Assembly: GCF_002105155.1 (NCBI RefSeq)
Contig: NW_019029089.1
Location: 1 to 24,900, forward strand
Direction of reading: 5' to 3'
DNA length: 24,900 nucleotides
From: Lobosporangium transversale
Lineage: Eukaryota; Mortierellomycota; Mortierellomycetes; Mortierellales; Mortierellaceae
The position numbers were made by a program, and so were the translations under genes. This document shows positions 1 through 9,165 of this stretch, piece after piece (within the stretch, counting starts at the first letter, position 1; every line of letters starts with the position of its first letter). Below the pieces are notes generated by a model. That model was not told where the DNA came from, made no database searches, and worked only from the letters and a program-made list of their open reading frames with translations.

Positions 1-151
1 GCTATAACGTAGTGGACTATTTATACTGTTAATTGATAGGGTTGGGGCTTGGTGTCTTGGCACTTGGGCTTGGCATCTTGGTGTCTGGGGTGTGCGTGAT
101 AGTTGAGCCCTCCTCAAAGATTTGAGTGCAGTATTGTATAACACGTTTGCA
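1..151 (-). mobile_element. Partial LTR, family-1 chromovirus, truncated by window edge
   Basis: This is the reverse complement of 6108-6258, the first 151 bases of the LTR at 6108-6320. The LTR start (TGCAAACGTG on the minus strand) lies at 151, and the rest runs off the left edge. A TATA box (TATAAATAG, minus strand) and a two-fold ~21-bp GCCAAGAC-type repeat are shared. Most differences from the right-hand copy are transitions, several of them CpG to TpG or CpA. Because the orientation is opposite to 6108-6320, the two LTRs cannot belong to one insertion. The copy probably interrupts the 5' flank of the hAT element, with 152-156 (gagtg) as candidate target duplication. Confidence 0.85.
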
Positions 152-330
152 GAGTGCGAGATATCAGGTGCGTTATACTTAAATACTCAACTGCGGCATC
201 AGGACAACAAATGTGTTTGCATTCGCTTCAGTTCGCCTCATTTCCTTTCCTTTTCCTTTTTTTTTTTTTTTTTTTTTCTCTCTTTTCCTTTTCATGCATT
301 ATCTCAATTCAGCCCAAAAGATCTCTTAAA
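152..330 (+). other. 5' leader of hAT transposase gene
   Basis: No gene is seen here. The stretch holds a T-rich tract (about 240-300, including a long uninterrupted T run) just upstream of the probable transposase ATG at 331, as is common in fungal 5' leaders. No TATA box or hAT terminal repeat is recognisable. Confidence 0.4.
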
Positions 331-3300
331 ATGAGTAAACGACGTCGTCGAATTATCGAGGAGGAAGAAAAAGAAGTATATATTGATTACATTTGCCATA
401 TTACTTTGTATTAAGAAAAGAAGGAAAAAACTTAACCTTAATGTTTAAATTAATACCTCCATTGCAATTTTATCATACATGAACTTAAGGTTTATGACGT
501 TGGTAACACTTCTATGTCTGCCAGCTTTGACGCACCTGACAACGATATGGATATGGAGAGCATGATGAGCGGCAGCGTGATGAATGAGAGCTTAGTGACG
601 AGGAGCGTGGGAAGCTCCAGCGTGGCAAGCAGCACGGCGATCAACCGAAGCTGGGCGTGGTCACTGAAGAACAAGTGGGCCGAGCGTGTTAAAACTAAGA
701 GTGGCTCTGGTATGCGCTGCTGTTACCCTAGCTGCGGGAAAACCTTTGGTTCATCGAATATGTCAACTTCAGGGGTCATCTAGCATCTGTGGCGAGTACA
801 TCGCATCACTAAAGATAGCAATGCCAATGATGGCAGTCTCTCCAAGCACAAGGCCCGATGGACAAGATGCTTAATTCATTTTCTCAGCCAAAAGTATTTG
901 ACCCTACGAGATTTGACGAATTGCTTGTCCGATTCGTTATCACAACAAAGCAGCCATTTACGATTGTCAAAAGCACTGCTCTCCAGGAGCTTCTAGTCCA
1001 TGCTACAATGGCTACAGCATCTCAAGTAAAGCTACCGTCTGATGACACCATGGCAACCAAGGTAAAACTATTATTACTATGATTATGATTATGATTATTA
1101 TTATTATTACTCTTCAATTATTATTTTTTTTTTATAACAAACATCAACCAAACACTGACAAAAAGATGGATTAAAAATAGGCTAAGCTAAAATACCAATA
1201 CATGGAGCATCAAGTCATAAGCTTATTTGAGGATATTAACAAGGTATCACTGACCGTTGATGGCTGGACAAGCCCTTTCCAAGACAACTTCCTGGGGGTA
1301 ACAGCTCACTGGATTGATCATGACTGGCGCCAACAAGAGCTGGTCATTGGATTTGAGCCATTGTATGGAGCGCATACAGGTGAGAACTTAGCGGAATCTC
1401 TGGCTAAGGTTATCGATCGATTTAAAATTGGTGACAAGCTTCTAAGTATCACCACCGACAATGCGTCAAATATGTCCAAAATGATCCGAGAGCTTGAAAA
1501 GCATCCCAAGGCAGTAGAATGGTAATTCTCAGTCACTTTCAATAATGCTAGCGCATCTAGTAATGAGTTATCTCTAACGCTTCTCTTAAAATAAATAAAA
1601 ATAAATAAAAATAAAAAACATTAGGCCGCTCAAGGATGGCTTATACCATGTGCCATGCCTTGGACACTGTCACGAACAGCAAGCAATGTCTAGCTCATGA
1701 ATTGATGAATGACTTTTGTCTGATTCGAATCTGAAAAAGATCACGTGTGCTTGATTAATTTGTTCCGCTCATTTCCTTCACTCATTCCTCCATGCATAGT
1801 TTGCCTGTCAAGCCAAGTCGCGTCTCCTAGTTTTCTAGCTCCGTGAATAGCTCCAAGGATTCTAGAAGAGCTATAAACCAATAACCAAGGCTTATAGTGC
1901 CAAGGAACCTTGAAATAAGATTGCACCAGATATCTTCCTCGGATCCTGTGTATTAAGTTAACTCAACACTTGAAGTTCCGCATATGGTAAAAGTCCTTAG
2001 GAAATATTTGAGTAAGCTTTATTTAGAGTTCTTGAAGCGCGTCTCCGCTTCAGTCAAACAAGTATAAATATGATAGATTTGTAACATAGTAAACCTCAGT
2101 CTGCAATAAAACTATTCGTGAATCCATTCTAGTTCTCAGCTCATTATCATTCTTGTTATTCATTCACTTACCTTTCCTTGCAAACCCTTTGTCAGTCCTT
2201 GACAGACACATCATTAATCTGGCAGTTCAGGCGATTTTGGGCCCAAGGGGTTTGAATGACTTGGCTCCTGAAAATGACAGTCTCTACGTGAACAACAATG
2301 AGTGTGAGGATGCGGTTGGGTTAACGCTTGTAACGCTGAGTACATTACAGAAACTCAGAAAAGGCATTGTTAAGATCAGGTCAGTATTACTATATAATCT
2401 TGGCTGCAAATATAAACTTGAATCATGAAACTTAACTATAAAATACCTTTTATATCGACTTATACATAGAGCTTCGCCACAAAGGATTGACAAGTTTGGC
2501 CAGGTCTGCGCTATCCTGAAATGCCCAAACCTTGAACTGAAAAGGGATAACTGCACACGTTGGAACTCTACTTTCATCATGGTGGATAGGGCAATAACGT
2601 TAAGGCTAGCCTACCAGAGCATGTGCCAAAACGAACCGTTTTTATCGGCCTTCTCCCTGAAAGACGAAGAATGGGGATACCTGAAGAAGCTCCATATTTT
2701 GCTTAGCCAGTTTAATGATATCACAGCGACGGTGTCTTCTAGCCTGGGATACCCGACAATCAACAGAGCCATGTCTGCTTACAACAACATGATCGACCAC
2801 CTAGAAGATTATATTGAAAAGAAGAGGATCCTCCACTAAAAAACGCAGCAGGTCAAGGGTTAAAGAAGCTTTTGCGTTATTATTCTAAAACTGATTCCTC
2901 AGCGGTCTATGCCGTCGCCACTGCTATGGACCCGAGGATGCGGTTTGACTGGTGGGAAGCTAACGAATGGGGTGAATATATTCAAAGCAGCCAAGACATG
3001 GCAACGAAGGTCTGGGAAGATGAATATAAGGGCAAAGAAGGCCCAAGTCAGCTTCCAGCTGAAGAAGAAATGGAGATGAGACGCTAAGGTATCGAGAAAA
3101 AAGGTGGAGAGCTTGAATTATACGTTCGAGAAGGAAGTTCTCTAGTTGCTAGTAAACATGAGCCTCCAGAGTTAGTGTACTGGCGATCACAAAAGGAACG
3201 CTTGCCCAATTTGGCGAATATGGCAAAGGACTATCTTGCAGTCCCTGTGACATCAACCCCGGCAGAAAGATGCTTTTCGCAAGCCAAGTTCTTCCTGCCA

Positions 3301-3378
3301 CCTGAAAGAAATAGCCTTAGCCCTACGACGATCCAGCGCTTGGTCATCCTGGACTCTTGGATGAATGTTCTCCCATAA
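331..3378 (+). pseudogene. hAT transposase pseudogene (five exons, BED finger, hATC)
   Basis: Encodes a hAT transposase, which cuts and pastes DNA after binding element ends. Inferred exons: 331-375, 490-1061, 1181-1521, 1625-1667 plus 2205-2379, and 2470-3378, all with GT..AG borders and frame-compatible joins. In order: a basic/acidic N-terminus (KRRRR then EEEEKE); a BED-type zinc finger at about 703-810 (C-x4-C, later H-x4-H); the central catalytic region (LTVDGWTSPFQDNF; the TTDNASNM segment with the expected Asp; VPCLGHIINLAVQAIL; TRWNST); and a C-terminal hATC dimerisation domain (LAVPVTSTPAERCFSQAK, 3235-3288). Breaks: TAG at 781 inside the BED finger, a frameshift near 800-855, a solo LTR at 1668-2204, a frameshift near 2816-2828, and TAA at 3085. 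It is dead, but the splice sites persist. Exon boundaries are inferred from frame and motif continuity. Confidence 0.85.
1668..2204 (+). mobile_element. Solo LTR A (537 bp), family D
   Basis: Begins TGTCACGAAC and ends CCTTGACA. It is flanked by a perfect 5-bp duplication GACAC (1663-1667 and 2205-2209). Removing the LTR and one GACAC restores the hAT reading frame across a conserved VPCLGHIINL segment, proving insertion into exon 4. A TATA box (GTATAAATATG, about 2060) and polyadenylation signal (AATAAA, about 2106) are in plus orientation. The sequence appears identical to the LTRs at 8570, 13356 and 17177. With no internal region, it arose by LTR-LTR recombination. A 61-codon antisense ORF lies inside but is only a by-product of LTR conservation. 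Confidence 0.96.
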
Positions 3379-3827
3379 ATTAGTTGCTATAGTTCTGTAT
3401 ACATTCGCTATAAGTGAAAAGTCAAAATTTAAATATATTTCCAACATTTGAACGTTAGTCGAATGTACCGTGGCGCATCAAATTGTGTAAGCCCATTCTA
3501 ACCTGTCAAGTTTTTTATTCAAAAAGCCGATATAGTCGTATTAAATAGTGCATAGATACATTCGATGCGCTTAAAAAATCGGCTTCGATGCATTCGGTAA
3601 ATCGGTTTCGATACATTCGGTAAACGGTTTCGATACATTCGATGCATTCGATATAATCATACGACCCACGCTACACATTAAGGGTATCATTCAACACATT
3701 CGATTCATTCGATTCGATACAGAAATGGAGCATTCAATTTCGGTACAAACTTACCCTGAGCCGAAACCGAATCGAATGCATTCAATCCCATTCAATTTCG
3801 GTTGTATCGAATCGATTAGGAGCACTG
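3379..3827 (+). repeat. hAT right end with subterminal repeats and terminal repeat
   Basis: No ORF. The stretch is full of short repeats built on ATTCGAT / ATTCGGTAAA / TTCGATACATTCG (about 3530-3820), in both orientations, ending in TAGGAGCACTG at 3827. Subterminal repeats of this kind are known transposase-binding regions in hAT elements; binding here is inferred. The end sequence matches the termini of the TTCGAA-rich small elements at 11026-11958. Confidence 0.65.
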
Positions 3828-5105
3828 CTTCATGACGCACATGATTCTCCCATTGCTGGCCACCTCGGCTTCGAGAAAACATATGAAACCATGCGAAGTA
3901 CTTTCTTTTGGCCACGAATGGCCCGAGACACCAAGACTTACATTGCATCATGCGAACAGTGCCAGCGAAATAAACCACTGCTTCATCATCCTGCCGGATT
4001 ATTCAAACCTCTCGATATACCTCTTGGACGATTGGAAACTGTTACCATGGACTTCATTGGCCCTTTACCCAAGACGAACCGAGGGTTCAATGCCATAACT
4101 GTATTCGTAGACAAGTTATCCAAACAAGTCCACTTCTGCCCTAGCCATACAACGGACACTGCTTCAGATATCGCGCGACTCTTCTTCAATAATATCTTCC
4201 GACTCCATGGAATGCCACGAGCTATTGTATCGGACAGAGACTCAAGATTCACGGGACACTTCTGGACCACATTGATGAAGCTAATAGGAACAAAACTCCA
4301 TATGTCTACAGCATTCCATCCTCAGACAGACAAACAGACGGAGCGAGCCAACAGGACCCTGGAGGAAATGCTACGATCTTATGTCTCGTACAAACAGAAT
4401 GACTGGGACTTGCTCTTACCAATGATGGAATTTGCATACAACAACTCCGTCAACCCCTCCACAGGGTTTTCCCCCTTTTTCCTAAACCACGGTCATCATC
4501 CCATTGTCCCATCATCCCTCTTGAAACCACCAACAACAGATGTACCGGCTATCTCTACCTTCATTTCCACTCAAGCCTCTGCGTTGGCGCAAGCACAAGA
4601 CGCAATAGCGACAGCTCAGGACATCCAAAAACGCCAAGCAGATAAAGCACGATCACCCGCCAGGTTCACTGTAGGCGATAGTGTCTTACTGAGTACGGAG
4701 CATATCACTGTCGCAGCTCACGCAAACCGACCCTCCAAAAAGTTAGAACCAAAATTCATTGGACCATTCAAAATCATAGAGAAGATCAACGACAACGCGT
4801 ACAAGCTCGAGCTACCTCCGAACATGAAACAACACCCTGTCTTCAATACAGATTTATTACGACATTATCACGAATCTCCGGAGAATTTCGGCGAACGAGC
4901 ACCTGCCAGACCCCCACCAGATTTAGTCGATGGCGAAGAAGAATATGAAGTGGAAAAGATTCTGGATTACAAACTATTTGGCAGAACCCCCAAGTGGCTC
5001 GTGAAATGGAAGGGATATCCTGACGAAGAAGCAACATGGGAACGGAGATCCTCTCTAGTTAATGCAAAAGAAGCACTGGAGGAATTTCAAAAAATGCAAC
5101 AGTAA
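3828..5105 (+). pseudogene. Chromovirus pol fragment: integrase and chromodomain (family 1)
   Basis: C-terminal part of a Ty3/gypsy Pol. The frame is open from 3828, where the hAT end interrupts it, to TAA at 5105. Visible: the HHCC zinc finger (HDAHDSPIAGH, then CEQCQ), and the DD35E core with D54, D115 (VSDRDSR) and E151 counted from the Met at 3891, 35 residues between the last two. There is a GPF/KLELP linker (about 4760-4820) and a chromodomain of about 50 residues near the end (EEYEVEKILDYK, WLVKWKGYPDEEATWE). Integrase joins cDNA to target DNA, and the chromodomain usually directs it to silent chromatin. RT, RNase H, protease and gag are absent here. Very similar to the integrase of E2 at 18825-22646. 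The residues present look intact; the element is cut by the hAT. Confidence 0.92.
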
Positions 5106-6096
5106 CACCAAAATTATTTTTCTCTGTTTCTTTTTTCTTTATATTTCTTCTCTTCTCTCTTCCTTTCTTCTTTTACTATCTCCTTTCCTCTCTTCCTCTC
5201 TTCCTTTTACCTCCCTTCTCTGCCCACTCCAGCATGGTAACAACCGCCATTTCCTCCATCAATCGACGACGTTCCCGTGTTCGCTCTTCTACACTCACAT
5301 CCTGGGTCTGCAATGCACGAAACTCAAACGCTATCAGCGAAGAACACTCTCTTATCATCGACAGCCTCGGTCCCTCATGACGACTCCTCTTCCGTCGCCT
5401 CTCCGGCTCCTCAGGACCATCCTCTCCATCAACAGCTTCCCACTGTGCATTGTCACTCGTCGAACTTACAGAAGCCAAACGGACCCCAGCCCCCTCCACT
5501 CCCGACGTCGCTGAAGTACTCGACTCCACATGATCTCTGGCTTCCCTCACAGTTGGCGAATCGCCCACCTCAGGATACTCCTCCTTCGGTAGCATCCGCC
5601 CCAAGATTACAGGTGAAAGACGTGGAGACAATTCCAACCTCGTATCTAGCTCTTCCTCCTGAGGCACAGAATAAGGCTGTGTGGCGTCAGGGTCATCTGG
5701 AGAACCCTGGGAGCTTGGTACCGCCGACGGCTGTGTCAATACAACTTCAGAAAACACGCCACCAGAAGGAGCACGACCTTTACGCAGTGGCATTGGATGA
5801 GAAGCCTTGCGTGAAGACATCATGGAGACTTTTTTCCTTTTTTTGAAATAAGCAAAGAGGAATGAGGAAAGAATGCAACACGAACTCACCAACTCCATCG
5901 CCACTCATTCACCCATCCTCATCCACATGATCTGCATGAACCGCATGACCAGTAATTTTAACCAATCAGACATCACCACATCAATTTTTTTTTTATTTAT
6001 TATTTTATTTATTTCTCCTCTCTTCTCTTCGTTTTCTTTATTTCCATCAATTTTTTTTTCTCTTTTCTTCTTCGATTTATGATCTCCTTCATTTTT
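5106..6096 (+). other. Extra block between pol stop and 3' LTR
   Basis: About 1 kb of plus-strand non-coding sequence, CT-rich at both ends (about 5110-5230 and 5985-6080), separates the pol stop from the polypurine tract. The related element E2 has no such block: its pol runs through the tract into the LTR. It carries an antisense ORF (next entry). No inverted repeats or target duplications were found that would make it a separate DNA transposon. Confidence 0.7.
5176..5823 (-). CDS. Antisense ORF of unknown function inside chromovirus
   Basis: An uninterrupted minus-strand frame extends from 5904 to 5176 (242 codons). I place the likely start at the ATG ending at 5823 (MMSSRKASHP..., about 215 residues). 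The longer form would add a hydrophobic stretch (about residues 5-20) and a KKRKK cluster. The protein is rich in Ser, Pro and Glu in its first half. It has an acidic run (EEELD), a nuclear-localisation-like cluster (EPERRRKRSRHE), and a charged helix likely to be a coiled coil (SVEERTRERRRLMEEM), and it ends with a basic tail (KRKRGREERR). I do not recognise a family. Its place between pol and 3' LTR, antisense, parallels antisense ORFs of some plant Ty3/gypsy (Tat-type) elements. It could be a chance open frame opposite CT-rich sequence; expression is unknown. Confidence 0.45.
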   Translation of the reverse strand: MMSSRKASHPMPLRKGRAPSGGVFSEVVLTQPSAVPSSQGSPDDPDATQPYSVPQEEELDTRLELSPRLSPVILGRMLPKEEYPEVGDSPTVREARDHVESSTSATSGVEGAGVRLASVSSTSDNAQWEAVDGEDGPEEPERRRKRSRHEGPRLSMIRECSSLIAFEFRALQTQDVSVEERTRERRRLMEEMAVVTMLEWAEKGGKRKRGREERR

Positions 6097-6107
6097 GACG
6101 GGAAGGA
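6097..6107 (+). other. Polypurine tract (plus-strand primer), family 1
   Basis: GACGGGAAGGA lies directly before the LTR start TGCAAACG. The identical tract precedes the 3' LTR of E2 (18883-18893, minus strand), supporting both the tract and the LTR boundary. Confidence 0.85.
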
Positions 6108-6320
6108 TGCAAACGTGTTATACAATACTGACTCAAACCTTTGAGGAGGGCTCAACTATCACGCGCACCCCAGGCGCCAAGACGCCAAGCCCAAGTGCCA
6201 AGACACCAAGCCCCAACCCTATCAATTATCAGTATAAATAGTCCACTACGTTATAGCCAAATATAGTATCCTTTGACCTTCGATTCCACCTAAGATCGCC
6301 TTTGATTGTTACTATTTACA
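6108..6320 (+). mobile_element. 3' LTR of family-1 chromovirus
   Basis: Starts TGCAAACGTG right after the polypurine tract. TATA box TATAAATAG near 6232. The first 151 bases recur inverted at 1-151. The end is placed at ...ATTTACA (6320) because it gives a TG..CA LTR of about 213 bp and because family-3 pol coding sequence (minus strand) resumes at 6321. A ~21-bp repeat (GCCAAGACNCCAAGCCC) is present twice upstream of the TATA box. The right boundary is less certain than the left. Confidence 0.75.
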
Positions 6321-6652
6321 AGTAAGGTATGGGCAGCGATGTCGAATGTGAAGGATTGGAGTCGGAGGGCCTTCTTGCGTGAGTGGCGTTGCTGGTTCTT
6401 GAAGGAGAGGGGAGGTGCTAGGTTAGACTGAGATTGGAGTGGGCCCAGGTCCACTGGCTCAGATGTTCTAGACACCTCGAGGGGGCAAGGTTGTGGAGAG
6501 GAAGATACAGAAATCGGGTGGCCATTGGTATGGTGAGTGTTTAGGTTTAATTTATCTCCGGCACATGGCTCATTATTTACATTTTTAGTTTTTTCCATTG
6601 GAGAGAAATTTAAGCTTTCTGACGAATCATTGATAGGAGGAAGTGTGTGCAT
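6321..6652 (-). pseudogene. N-terminal pol fragment of family-3 retrotransposon
   Basis: Minus-strand ORF starting MHTLPPIND... Its end contains ALRLQSFTFDIAAH, matching the segment RLQSFSLTYDKHK that precedes the protease in E2 Pol, so this is the pre-protease linker of a related Pol. It stops being pol at 6320 because the family-1 LTR is inserted there; the protease and everything after lie outside or are lost. The first ATG (6652) is not in the same phase as the -1 frame entering from gag, so an indel has probably broken the fusion. Confidence 0.65.
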
Positions 6653-6770
6653 AGCAGAATTTTTAACTTCAACAGATTTATTTTAATGTTGGGAAAACTT
6701 AACTCTGGGTTGCACACACTCCCCTTGTCCAGAAGAGAAGGAGAGGTTGCTTCAGCGATCAAGCCCTGGA

Positions 6771-7650
6771 CTATGCTTGACCGCTGGGGGCTTTTCCCGA
6801 CACAGAGTCTGGAACATTCCCCTCAGGTAGAGACAGACTATTAAAGTTCCGGGCTCCTCGGCGACCAGGGCATTCATTGGCGCGATTACCATCTTGACGG
6901 CACTTGAAACATGCACCTCGTCGAATCAATTCAGTTCGTTCGGCGGGAGTAAGGGGGGCAAGAGAGCTTCTACTATGGAGATGCTTCCGTAAAGCATTAA
7001 GCTCGATTCGAAGGTTATCTAGTTCCATAGCCATCGGGTCTCGAGCGGCCTGGAGCTGGGTCGCGACCACAGATGCCTGAGTGCTTGGGGTTTGTCGAGT
7101 TGAAGCCTTGTTGTCGGGTTGGAAGATGTAAACCCTGTCGAACTGTCCAGCTGCCTCAAAGAGCTGATATACAGTGAGCGTTTGGGTTACCTGGAGGGCA
7201 CGCAAGAGATGGTTCAATGCAGGGGGACAACCTTGTACGAAGCAAATGAATGCAAAGTCTTCAATAGCCTTACGACCGCCGGTTGTAGATTCGTCAGCTA
7301 GTAAAGCAGTTAGAAGCTCGCGCGCTTCAGCGACATAATCAATAACCGTAGCGGTCATTGTCAATGAGGATAGACGGTACCGGATGAGCTGAGAGAAGTC
7401 GTTCGGGATAAACGCAGTGCGAAAACTGGCCTCAAAGGTTTCGAAGGAACCATCTGGCGGCATCAGGGCCAAGGAAGGCAATAGCTACAACAGTCCGAGC
7501 TGCGTCAGGCACGGAGGCGCCCACAAAAAACCGGCGCATGGAGCGCAACCAGGTAGTGGCCGAAAAGCCATCACGCTTGCCGTCAAATTTGTCAGGTTGT
7601 GGGTACTTGAAGGAGGAGGAAGGAGCAGGGGTGTCAGAGGTAAGAGTCAT
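6771..7650 (-). pseudogene. Gag pseudogene of family-3 retrotransposon
   Basis: Structural capsid/nucleocapsid protein of a Ty3-type element. Starts MTLTSDTP at 7650. The first frame runs through a conserved capsid segment (SMRRFFVGASV, ARWFL) to about 7432. A frameshift between 7481 and 7432 moves to a second frame that includes FEASFRTAFIP, TVYQLFEAAGQFD and a zinc knuckle CFKCRQDGNRANEC (about 6881-6922), ending at TAG 6771. The knuckle should be C-x2-C-x4-H-x4-C but has Asn in place of His. The gene is therefore frameshifted and probably unable to bind RNA. The LTR and primer site lie just upstream (7755-7852). Confidence 0.85.
6792..6798 (-). promoter_or_regulatory. Candidate -1 ribosomal frameshift heptamer (family 3)
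   Basis: On the minus strand the last gag codons read TCG GGA AAA, giving the X-XXY-YYZ heptamer G-GGA-AAA in gag phase, 21 nt before the gag stop. The -1 frame stays open past the gag stop for more than 100 nt. The same TCGGGAAAAG string sits at the same place in E2 (22739-22745). Confidence 0.55.
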
Positions 7651-7754
7651 GGCGGACAACAGGGAAGATAATTGATCAAGGGAAAGCAGGGTGGAGCAGG
7701 GCAGAAAAACACAGGGAATCAGGGGTACAGGGATAGAGGTCGGAGATCAAGGAA

Positions 7755-7766
7755 GCTTTGCTAACA
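7755..7766 (-). other. Primer-binding site, family 3
   Basis: TGTTAGCAAAGC directly follows the LTR end on the minus strand. Related copies have TGGTAGCAAAGC (11974-11985), so this one carries one substitution. TGGTAGC is complementary to the 3' end of initiator-Met-like tRNAs; the exact tRNA is an inference. Confidence 0.65.
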
Positions 7767-7852
7767 TGTAATAGGTAGTGAAGATAAAAGGTGGTTTTAT
7801 TATAAATATTAAAACAAGCCTTTTTATAGGCTTAAGGCTATATACTGTTACA
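7767..7852 (-). mobile_element. 86-bp 5' LTR of family-3 element
   Basis: Minus strand, from TGTAACAGTATATAGCC to ...CCTATTACA, exactly 86 bp and TG..CA bounded. It contains a TATA box (CCTATAAAAAGG) and polyadenylation signal (AATAAAA), and is followed at once by the primer-binding site and leader to gag. Two other copies of the same length occur at 11213-11973 (split) and 14740-14825. Confidence 0.85.
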
Positions 7853-8029
7853 AGTCAGGACACATTCAGGGTTCAGATATTGGAAGGGCATCCATTATCT
7901 ATTTATGATTGATATTTTCATATTAATTATAAAATCGTCAGTTCCATGGCCAAGTTAGTTATTCTGTGACCTAATAGCTTATCGCAAGTCCAACACTAAA
8001 TAAGTAAGACTGGAATATAAGTTTTTTAT
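7853..8029. other. Intergenic AT-rich stretch
   Basis: No ORF, repeat or element end recognised. It is the flank of the family-3 insertion and leads into the minisatellite. Confidence 0.4.
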
Positions 8030-9165
8030 TAAGCGTATTTATATAAGTTAGTCGAAGTTAAAAAAAGCTACCGTTAGTAGAAAGAGTCAGGCATTTAAAA
8101 AGGTAGCCAGAGTCAAAGTAAATTAGTCTGACCTTAGTGACTTTATAGAAGTTAGCATTGCCCGACTACGTTACTCTGGCTTTTATGAAGTTTTCTTTAC
8201 TCCAAATAAGGTAGTCAGAGTCCTACTGAGGGATCCTAAGGCGGATAAGTTAGCCAGGCTCATAAATATGTAGCCTAAGTTGAAATTAGCTAGCCTGAGT
8301 TCCAATAAGTTACGCTAAGTAGAATAAGTAAGTTTGAGTTACCCTAAGTAAAATAAGTAAGCCTGAGTTACGCTAAGTGGAGTAAGCTAGTCTGAGTTAC
8401 GTTAAATGGAATAAGCTAGTCTGAGTTTCAATAAGAAACCGTAAGTGTAATAAGTTAGTCTGAGTTTTAATAACATACCGTAAGGTGAATAAGCTAGTCT
8501 GAGTTTCAGTGAATACCGTAAATACAATAAGCTAATATGAGCTAAAATAAGATACCCTAAGTGAGATAATGTCAAGGACTGACAAAGGGTTTGCAAGGAA
8601 AGGTAAGTGAATGAATAACAAGAATGATAATGAGCTGAGAACTAGAATGGATTCACGAATAGTTTTATTGCAGACTGAGGTTTACTATGTTACAAATCTA
8701 TCATATTTATACTTGTTTGACTGAAGCGGAGACGCGCTTCAAGAACTCTAAATAAAGCTTACTCAAATATTTCCTAAGGACTTTTACCATATGCGGAACT
8801 TCAAGTGTTGAGTTAACTTAATACACAGGATCCGAGGAAGATATCTGGTGCAATCTTATTTCAAGGTTCCTTGGCACTATAAGCCTTGGTTATTGGTTTA
8901 TAGCTCTTCTAGAATCCTTGGAGCTATTCACGGAGCTAGAAAACTAGGAGACGCGACTTGGCTTGACAGGCAAACTATGCATGGAGGAATGAGTGAAGGA
9001 AATGAGCGGAACAAATTAATCAAGCACACGTGATCTTTTTCAGATTCGAATCAGACAAAAGTCATTCATCAATTCATGAGCTAGACATTGCTTGCTGTTC
9101 GTGACAGATAACCTAGTCTGAGCTCCAATATATTACCGCTAGTGAATAAGCTAGTCTGATTTACA
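8030..9165 (+). repeat. Degenerate minisatellite split by a solo LTR
   Basis: Tandem units of about 28-30 and 38-39 bp built on AATAAGCTAGTCTGAGTT followed by a spacer with ACCGTAAGTG. Units are sharp from about 8280 to 8569 and from 9107 to 9165, and weakly recognisable back to about 8030 (GTTAGTCGAAGTT, GGTAGCCAGAGTC, GTTAGCCAGGCTC). The solo LTR at 8570-9106 sits inside one unit; deleting it with one GATAA restores the repeat phase. No coding potential is seen. Confidence 0.75.
8570..9106 (-). mobile_element. Solo LTR B (537 bp), family D
   Basis: The same 537-bp LTR as A, in minus orientation (plus strand reads TGTCAAGGAC...CGTGACA). Perfect 5-bp target duplication GATAA at 8565-8569 and 9107-9111. 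Inserted in the minisatellite. Confidence 0.96.

Larger units (their letters stand above)
152..3827 (+). mobile_element. hAT-superfamily DNA transposon, degenerate
   Basis: The body is a hAT transposase gene (331-3378) followed by a 450-bp non-coding right end. The right terminus at 3827 reads ...TAGGAGCACTG, so the terminal repeat is CAGTGCTCCTA, fitting hAT ends. It sits directly against chromovirus pol coding sequence that resumes in frame at 3828, so the element inserted into that pol. The expected 8-bp target duplication would be CTTCATGA (3828-3835). The left terminus is not visible because another LTR abuts at 151, so the left flank cannot be checked. A 537-bp solo LTR interrupts it at 1668-2204. 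Confidence 0.75.

Noticed and set aside
1741-1926. A 61-codon ORF repeated four times (1741-1926, 8848-9033, 13429-13614, 17455-17640).
   Set aside because: It lies antisense inside the 537-bp LTR, and its conservation follows from the young age of the LTR copies; no domain is recognisable.
5277-5846. A 189-codon plus-strand ORF opposite the antisense ORF of family 1.
   Set aside because: Composition is His/Ser/Pro-rich and looks like the shadow of the longer, better-composed minus-strand frame; neither is proven.
5850-5885. A possible intron at the start of the antisense ORF (GTGAGT donor).
   Set aside because: Both possible AG acceptors give lengths (53 or 61 nt) that shift the frame out of the ORF.
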